The position numbers were made by a program, and so were the translations under genes. The notes below the pieces were generated by a model. The model was not told the origin of the DNA. It did no database searches and worked only from the letters and a program-made list of their open reading frames with translations. This document shows positions 28,076-64,000 of a stretch of 64,000 bases of DNA, piece after piece (within the stretch, counting starts at the first letter, position 1; the number at the start of each line of letters is the position of its first letter). The stretch covers positions 36,165,451 to 36,229,450 of the forward strand of contig NC_090191.1 in NCBI RefSeq assembly GCF_024679245.1. The letters are read 5' to 3'. This DNA comes from Pseudorasbora parva (taxonomy: Eukaryota; Chordata; Actinopteri; Cypriniformes; Gobionidae).

Positions 28076-31000
28076 ACATCACAATAGAGTAGAAAAGACT
28101 GACTATTAGAGCTGAATGTGCACTGTGTATATTTTAGTGGCATCTACCATCAACCATCCACCGCTCACCTCTCCCTTTCAAAGCACATAGAGAAGCTACG
28201 GTGGCAGACACAGGACAAAAATGTCGACTGAGACAGCAGAGTGACTAGTGCTCTAAAAAAGTTTGTCCGTTTAGGGCTACTGTTAAAAAATGGTGGCACA
28301 AAAAGGTTACTTCACTGTAAGGGGACAAGTGGTGTGTGTAGATAAACATGGCTCATTCTAAGGGTAATAAAACATAACGAATACATAAACAGTATGTGTA
28401 TTATATTGCATTTCTGTCAATAGATCCTCCCTCATAAATATTACACTAAACGAATAAATGTAAAAATGTAAATGTACACACTGCACCATTAAATTGCAAT
28501 GCTGATTGCAGATATTAAGGAGATATTCGTTCATTTGAGATCAAACTTTCTTACAATCACCATGAAATCAAAATGGACGTTTTTTGGCTTGCGTATGAAT
28601 ATCTTGTATGAAATTATCTATAAAGCTAATGTGTTCCAAAACAAAAATTCACATTTAGAAGATACAGGCATTCAAAACTTACAGTCTCTCACTTCCACCA
28701 ATATGGATCAATGATTTTGATGACATCACTCTGCATTCCAGGTTTACATCAGATTTTCTGTCCAATCAAATGCTCTCTAGTACAAGTGTCCTGCCCCCTA
28801 CAGAATAAATAGGCGCTGAAGCTGCGGCGAAGATCAATCACTTGTTCACATGTTTACTATTTTCTACATAGTGAATGACAGACATTGTAAATATGCTTTC
28901 CATGGGGGTGGATGAAGTATGGTTTCATGCTAGTGTCACGTGAACTACATCAGGACAAACATAGTCTGTTCTGGTCCAGAGACACGATAGCAGAAACATA
29001 TCTAATCCATTTGATTTCTGCACAAAATGCTATATTTTAAAGCGATATGTAGATTAGGAGGAGAAACAGTTAGAGATTAGGGGGAAACTGCGGCTTTACC
29101 GAGCTCGACAACTCTGGCCAAGATGTGATATACACTAATCGCTATTGGCTATCGGGAGGACACTGCTCAGAATCAAGAAAACACAAAAAAAGTTTAAGAA
29201 AAAGGGGAAAAAACTGCCATTATAATCATGGCTGAAAGGCGAAGGAAAAAATGCTGCATCCTCATTAATTCACAGTGTCTGCTATTTGAGTAATTTACTG
29301 AGAAACATAATTAAGTTTAAAACAAAAAGGGCATTTTTAAGGGGTTGCTCGACAGCGGTGCACACTAATGAAAGCTCTTCACAGCGAGATTGTCTCATTT
29401 GCTCTTTCATGCCCTAGGAGGGCTGCCAATGGCAAATTGATATCAACACAAATGACATCAAGTTACAAGGCGGCATTGTCCTCAGCAGTCAGACAAACGA
29501 CAGGGAGGACGGATGGAGTCGCCTCTTGTGAATACGGTATCGATCTTACGGTCACGTCGGGGGAGCGAGCGAGGGATAGAGGCAGAGCAGAACGGATTGA
29601 TTTAGGCTGATGTGTGCTTAATTAAGAAGAGGAATCTTCCACAGACGGGCTTGCGGTTCCTCGCCGACTGCCTGTGTAATTATAAGTCAGCTTCACTGCT
29701 TCCACACCTCCTGCATTCAAGTGCAGGGAAAACAGAGGCTGTATTGACTCAATACAGACAAGACTATCCTCTAATTAGCGAGAGAATTCAAGAAAAGAAC
29801 AATGAGGCTCAGGTACAGCCGCAGTCACAGCTGCTGGGTGGAATTTACAAGGATAAAAAGCTCACAAGGACGAAGACGGAAAAAAAAGGCCACTGACGTG
29901 CCATGATGCTGACCACACAACATGGGCAAACATAAGCAGAAAATCAATACGAGTGGTGTAAGTGGCTCCCTGAGGTTCTCACATACACAGATACTCCATA
30001 CCGCGGTAATGCCCACAGAGAAATGAATGAAGTTCCTGACACAACCAGTCACTGGCCTTCAGGCAGGAAGACATTTCAATTTGAGCTAAACATGTTTGAA
30101 TTACACAGTCACTGGTTGTCACACAAGTATTTTGTTTTATGTATTTTCTCACTTTCAACTCATTAACTGCTATCTTTAATTCATGTACACTAGTCCACTC
30201 CAGCTTTAGTCTGCTGTCTATTGCCTACTATTTGTTTCTAAGGCAGCAACGCAATTCCTTTCAATATAGTTTGGTGTTAGCAGGTGTTGCTAAGCTAACA
30301 CTACAATGTTGAAACAAAAGTACTTGACACACTGCAAACAATTTCAAACCATTTACTTTTTTCAAACTAAATGTAAATGTGAAAGCATCTGTACAATGCA
30401 CCTTTGAACTAAATTACTGTGGGCAGATCGTAATGTGTTATCCGTTGTTTGATTGGAAGGGAGGAAACGTATCATTAAAATCTGCTACCATTATACTACA
30501 GCAGAAAGGAGATGGCAACACTTTCGGTCTTCGTGGTAAGAGTATGATTGCAGACCCTCTGCACAAACAGTTGGGATATAAAAAAAAAGGCTGAGCTAAA
30601 AATCCTGCTGTTGAAATAACAATCATATGCCAGCATGACCGTGGAGGACCTGCTGTTAAGAGTCGGGGTCGCTGACAAGTGCATGCATGTCGTCGGGGTT
30701 GCATATGAGCCGCCTAAAGCGAATAGTCACATTACTGTGGCATTTCCACTCAGCCTGATGATGGGCAGTTCACTCAAGTGTTTCAATGTCATGGCCTGGT
30801 CAGCAGATTTCTCTCTCTCCTTTTTGTCTCCTTGGAACCTGTCAAACTAGTAGGATGCAACCATTAGAATCACATAAAGGGCATTGGACATGGGTCTAAA
30901 TCATAGTAGGCTGCCTATATAGACAACATCCAAACTGATAGGGAACTTCTCTTGACTTGTCCATCATCTTGAATCAATGCAATGCAGTCTTTTTTTCTGG

Positions 31001-32789
31001 AAGGATACATGCTGCCTTAAGCCATGTTTCTATTGAAATTACCTAGAACAATTTCTTCATTTCCATCACAGTCTAAAGTACTGTGACTATTAGGCATATT
31101 AGTCCGGTGACGTGGGACTGCGCACGACTTTCCAGTTTCTACTGGATTTCGTCCTCCCCATATAAGCTTAATAAAGCCTGAACCTAGTCGTCGGTTCATT
31201 GACCGTATTTTTTAAACTCCATTGTTTATTCGAATAGCTAACAACTCTAACTGCACGCATGCAACGTACTTTTAAAAATGGAGGTTGAAATAAAATGCTG
31301 CGTGGAGTAAACTTATTTGAACTACAGAACAGAAGTACATTTAGACCCTGGTCTCTGCAGTCGAAACACAACAAATACCACCCTAAAGTCCCTAGTTCCT
31401 GTGGAGGAAACACAGCTTTAGATTTTGCTGCTTACCATTTGGAACAGACCTTTTGTCAGGTGCGTACCTTTGATGCCTTTAAATGTTACCTACAGCTCAA
31501 GGCTTTGGAACCAAGTACCTACAATATAACATCATGTTAGGTGGTCAAGAAAGAATGCAAATCTTTTATTTGGATTAGTGGTCTTCTAGGGTGGTTTAAG
31601 CATTGTGCGCTGTATACCACACCATTTACCAAATGTAAAAAAAATCTGATATGTCTATCACCATGAGTGGGAGTACCATCATCTCTGTTATGGACAGCAG
31701 TCAAAGCATCCAAGTTCAAACACACGGTTCAAATCAAACGTTCTCACACGGAGGAAGGTATGCGAGATACGGTTGCCTACATCAATCCTTCGTTTGATGT
31801 TCTGTGGAAATCCCCATTCGACATCTGCAAGAGTCCTCTACGAGGTCATAACACAAAAAACAACAAACCAACAGAGAGAAAGAGAAGGTGGGTAAAGCCA
31901 ATGGGCAAATCCCAATCAGCCGAAAGCAAGAGAGCAGTGATACAGGAAATCAGAAGGATGAAACAGGAAATCTATTATCCATAAGCTGTTTGAAATCAGT
32001 CTCTGCCGATGAACCGCGGTCCCAGATGGAAACTCTGTGTTCTTTAGAGTTTCCTGAAGCAGAAAAACACCTTGAGCTTGTGCTATGAAGAGCTCAACCA
32101 AGGTAATGCAACATTAAGACCTGCATTCCTCCTTCTCAAGCCTTTGACCTTGCCAATAAATGTACAATTCTCTGGGTGTTTAGCATCTAAATGAGGCACA
32201 CTTTGGTAGCACAGTTTGCAAAAGTCTTGAAGGAAACATAAAAGGAGGGAACAGCAAAGACTCGGAAAATTCACTCTTGCCTAAGCCCTTCATACACGTT
32301 AAGATATTCCTGGTCCGGAAGACTTCACAATAACAATTATGGTTTTACCTTTCAAATAAACTGTGAATTTCCTTGGAAAAAATCCACGTCTCAGACTGGG
32401 AACAAACTTACCATGACAGAGAGGAGTCTTCAAACGTCCCACCACAGCAAGATTGCATTACGTGTGCAAATACAGGTCTTACTGAACAGAGAAAAAACAC
32501 ATGAATAATGCAACCGGCTCGCTGCACCTGGAGGAATAACAATGAGCTTCCTACTTTCCCGGCGTTATGTTCCTTATTAGAGGTCCAATGGGCTGTCATA
32601 GAGTTAATCTGTAAAATACACATACATTATTATATACATATATAAGCTCTATTTACATTTCAAGACTGCTGAAGAATATACACAACTGAGTTTGTTGGCA
32701 TATGTTAACCTGCACTAAATAAAGAGAAATTGATTCTATAGAGACATGAGTTAACCTTTCAAGAAAGAAACGCAATGAGCTGTTGAATC
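28076..32789. other. Intergenic downstream of dock4, no gene seen
   Basis: 29,370-29,900 and 30,380-30,800 are complex but without exon signals. 28,558-28,582 (ATGAAATCAAAATGGACG) is the inverse of 27,456-27,475, hinting at another decayed element. 31,015-31,530 may be a dispersed repeat. I looked for immp2l, the mammalian neighbour, and did not recognise it. Confidence 0.4.
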
Positions 32790-32807
32790 AAAATGTTGCT
32801 GGAAACG

Positions 32808-32813
32808 TTTATT
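32808..32813 (-). terminator. Distal polyadenylation signal AATAAA
   Basis: Reads AATAAA on the minus strand, followed after 15-20 nt by CAACA-type cleavage sequence. The position gives a 3' UTR of expected length. It is the best distal candidate. Confidence 0.5.
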
Positions 32814-34234
32814 AGACAGGAAGCCATTAGAATGTAAATGTGTTAGGCGCTTTCTCAACCTCATTTTCCCTATGCTCACAAAATACATAAATATTTGACA
32901 TTTATCATCTTAATTTGCTGTTCAAACATTCAAAGCTGTAAATTTGTTATAGCTACACTTCTTCTGTTAAAAACATGTTATGTACAATAGACAAGATATT
33001 GCATTTGGCATAATTACAACAATTTCGTTATTTCATTTACATTTTTCACAAGTACTGATTTTTGTGAATGTCGCCGTCATCATCTAGCATTCGCAAACAA
33101 ATCCGAGTCTCCTAAAATGTGACTGTAAAAAGGAGAAAATAAAAAACATACTCAGTTAATTTAAGAATTAATAACAAAGAGAAAATGAATAGGGACGTTG
33201 TACTGCGTTAGACGATCACATTTACAAAAGCTGGTCTCTCCTCTTCTATATTCGCCAGGATTGAATTTGCAGGGCCATACAGAATCGTAAACTTGGCAAC
33301 ATTTGGACAACAAATGAAATTAGCATGCAAAATGCACAGACATCCCTAAACACTTCTGCAGATGTTACACTACTATGCACCATGCAACGGTGTTGAAATC
33401 TACAAAAGCGCTTATGCATGTGTAATAATTCTTCAAATAGGTTGTATAGGTTGCATTCGACCTGCATTTTGTACAGGTAAATGAAACAAGAGGTCAGGGA
33501 AGGTGCAGTCCAGTGGTGCCAATACCGATTCAACTGGAATGCATCAATTCAGATTACAAGTATGAACAGGAATGGCAGCCCTTATTGCCCAAATGGCAGC
33601 TTGAGTCTGTAATGCCCTAGGTAGGTCAAGTACCTTTTATATGAAGCTTTTTTTTCACCAGGTATATCAGGTCTCACTGTCTTTCAGACGACCAGCAGCT
33701 GTACGGTAACGCAGTGCCGTAAAGTGGTCCGGTGCACCGTTGAGTCCTTACAGTGAAGTCTATTACAGTGGATGTTTAATGCTCCATTTGCATCGTAATA
33801 AAGCATCTTTGAGTTCAAGACATCCATTTTCCTTACAGCCCACCTGTTCCTTTGGCACAACACTTGGCAAAACTCCACAAAAGTATATCTCCATTTACAC
33901 TGCGTGGGCATGTGTGCGCTTTATGGAAACCCTTGTTAGGAATTATTTGGACCGCCTACACAGCTTCTAATTATTCAGACCCCGAACTCCAAAAAAAAAA
34001 AAAAAAACGATTAAAGAAAGCCCATATCGCCCACAATTGCGCTCCAATTACACAAATGGGCTGGAGGTACTACTCTTGATTACACTCACATCACATTTCA
34101 CATAAGTCAATGCAAAGGTGGCAGTTCAAATGGTGAACGTTTTCTGATTTGCTTAACACATTAGAGCTCTGATTTTTAGTAATAAGAATAGAGACTATGG
34201 TAACTTGTCTCACAAAAGCAGCGAACTCTCTGAA

Positions 34235-34690
34235 GGCCTATTCACACCGAGTGCAAACCCCCTCCCCCCTTTGGACCGCAAAGAAAACTGTCTGATCATT
34301 GACACCATCTTTCTTGTTTCCTGAGCCACCGCTGCAACAGGTTAGCACATTTATTTAACCGGTGTAATGCCATTGGACATAAGACTAATGTCATCTTTGT
34401 ACACCCCTTTTTGGACACGAAAATGACATACCAACTCACGAACCCTTTACAGACATAAAGCTGGTTTCCTTTGAAAGTCCACTAATAAAACATGTGCATA
34501 TATAATAAATGTGCATAAATATAAAGCCACGGGACGGATGGGGATTTGTGCAAAAGTGCCATTTTAGTTTCCTCACACACTATACGCAAATCTGCAAAAA
34601 TTATATTATTTTCCCCACACTTAATGGACTTAAATTTTGTTCTAATGTTTTATTTTACCACACATTTCTCTCATTCGGTGTGAATAGGCC
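34235..34690. mobile_element. MITE-like element in dock4 3' UTR
   Basis: The 16-base termini GGCCTATTCACACCGA (34,235-34,250) and TCGGTGTGAATAGGCC (34,675-34,690) are perfect reverse complements and enclose 424 bp without coding capacity. I see no clear target-site duplication, so the superfamily is open. Confidence 0.75.
34648..34653 (-). terminator. Possible proximal polyadenylation signal
   Basis: AATAAA on the minus strand about 500 nt after the dock4 stop, lying inside the inverted-repeat element. If used it would give a short 3' UTR isoform supplied by a transposon. Confidence 0.3.
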
Positions 34691-35145
34691 GTAGACTCAA
34701 AGGAAAATGCAATCTTGAACATTTTGAACGTTTTGTGCTAACATTAATATAGAGGACTTCTAGCACCTTTTGTCTATTTAAAAGTACAAAATCCTTTTAA
34801 TTATGCACTTCTCATTGATAAAAAGACTCTTAAGGCAAAACTTGTATTAACTACTATAAATAGACATTAAACCTCGATAATTCTATGAAAAATCTGAGAA
34901 AATACCAAGTTCTGTTTAGAGTTAATTTACGGCCTTGGGTAATTTGACAAGCGAACCTATAATTTCGAACCTAAAAAGTGCATAAAATGCAGTCATCCCC
35001 TGTATCTTCTCTCTTGCTCTAAATATATATTTATATATTAAAAAATATTCCACAGTCTATTTTAGAACCGGGAGTTTATAATCGTAAACCCAGGGAGGTT
35101 AAGTGTAAAAGTGCAAATGGTGGGGCTGGTGTGAGGTGCGCAGCG

Positions 35146-62963
<27,818 letters not shown>

Positions 62964-64000
62964 CTGTGAAGTCAAGTGTGCAAACAATCACCTATTGACC
63001 ACGTGGAAAAAATGAATGGAATATGTGGAAGAAGAAAAAAAACTACAAGAAACAACCAAATCTGTGGAAAATGTAACAAACTACTATAATGTGCAATACA
63101 ATGATGAAAAACAGTGAAAAGATCTAATTATTGTAATAAAATGCAAAACATTCTGAGTTCAAGAACTAGACTGCAACTATAATGCAACTACAATACAAAT
63201 GTTTATCTATAATAATAATAATAATAAAAAAAATGCATGTAAAACTGAACAAAACTGTAAATAAATATCAGCCTTTGTTTCATCTGCCTTGCATTCACTG
63301 ACTGTGACACGTCTATCTTCTCACCAGTAACCGTTTTTACCACTAGTCCACTATGTCCACTGACTATATGAATAATCTCAAAAACAAGAAAAACATGGTC
63401 TGAGGAGAGAACAGGGCCAAATCTCAACACAATCCTGCTGTGAGGGGCCAGTAGGGTGTTTTAAAGAGAGATGCGAGGGAAGGCGGAGGATTATGGGGGA
63501 TTAGGACGGCTCTGGACTGCATTCTATCACTGCCTTTGTTCTGCTCTCTATAAAGATTAAAACATGCAAACGGCAGTCAGTCCAACACAGGGGTAATGAA
63601 TCATGTGAGATATATATCTATAGATATATTCTGCAGAACAATACTCCATTTGACTGTATACTAACTAATGCGTGTTCAAATGAAACTAGTCTCGGTGTCA
63701 GATTTAGCCAATTAATCTCTCACCATCTCCCCACCTCATGCATACTGCACATTAAGACAAAGGACTAGAACTTGTTAAAGTGCCCTCATTATGTTACTTT
63801 AAAGGTTTCATTTTGGAGGTTCAACATGCATTCAAAAAAACTAATATTTTCTCATAAAATAAAAATTTAATTTAAAGCTGCACTATGTCATTTTTCCATC
63901 CGCTAGAGGTCCCCTATTCAAAACAAAGGTGTAGTTTGATGACGGAGCAGAATCTTGGGACGTGGTCTTCACCTCACAGCCGGTGGAAAAAGAATCGGGA
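62964..64000 (-). other. dock4 intron upstream of w1, to window end
   Basis: No exon recognised. 63,430-63,560 is complex sequence with two GGATTA cores. The next upstream dock4 exon must lie beyond 64,000. Confidence 0.45.

Larger units (their letters stand above)
32790..35145 (-). other. dock4: dock4 3' UTR (predicted)
   Basis: About 2.35 kb follow the stop codon up to a likely cleavage site near 32,790. No coding potential is visible. The length agrees with the roughly 2-kb 3' UTR of vertebrate DOCK4. It holds an inverted-repeat element at 34,235-34,690 and an A-rich stretch near 33,991-34,007. The extent is inferred, as no transcript evidence is available. Confidence 0.55.

Noticed and set aside
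29368..29896. Adjacent plus-strand ORFs of 80 and 94 codons
   Set aside because: No recognisable domain, splice signals or start context; treated as chance ORFs in a complex non-coding stretch.

Overview
This window is vertebrate nuclear DNA, most probably from a cyprinid (carp/zebrafish-type) fish. The evidence is a split multi-exon gene with GT-AG introns, very long CA, GA and AT microsatellites, Tc1-like transposon remains, and many short TTAA- or TIR-ended DNA elements. A recurrent cyprinid-type interspersed repeat (GGGGTTAGTAAG followed by a CAGCAAGGATG-like motif) is also present. There is no prokaryotic gene organisation.

The only gene I can support is the 3' part of dock4 (dedicator of cytokinesis 4) on the minus strand. 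Thirty coding exons run from about 62,963 down to the stop codon at 35,146-35,148. Joined, they give 3,576 nt in one uninterrupted frame (1,191 residues plus stop); every exon has GT-AG borders and the phases match at every junction. In order the fragment encodes the helical/armadillo region (exons w1-w11), the whole DHR-2 guanine-nucleotide-exchange domain (about w12-w22), and a Ser/Pro-rich tail with SH3-type PPVPPRP and PPIPPKP motifs and a C-terminal VSQL (w23-w30). The 5' half of the gene (SH3 and DHR-1) lies beyond base 64,000. Exons are labelled w1-w30 in transcript order. I cannot tell the dock4a and dock4b paralogues apart.

The 3' UTR probably runs from 35,145 to about 32,790, where a minus-strand AATAAA sits at 32,808-32,813. 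It contains a 456-bp element with perfect 16-bp terminal inverted repeats.

Bases 1-32,790 hold no gene I can recognise. They contain two Tc1-like transposase remnants, about ten short inverted-repeat elements (one an 800-bp near-perfect palindrome), a GCTAACATG-type repeat field with a nested insertion, microsatellites, and several high-complexity stretches that could be conserved non-coding regulatory DNA. The dock4 introns carry similar repeats, among them a 147-bp hAT-type element with perfect 8-bp target duplications, a THAP-domain gene fragment inside a TTAA-ended element, and tRNA-like SINE sequence.

I found no convincing undescribed system. The most interesting signals are long TG/CA repeats placed directly at dock4 splice sites, the inverted-repeat element in the 3' UTR, and the long palindromes.
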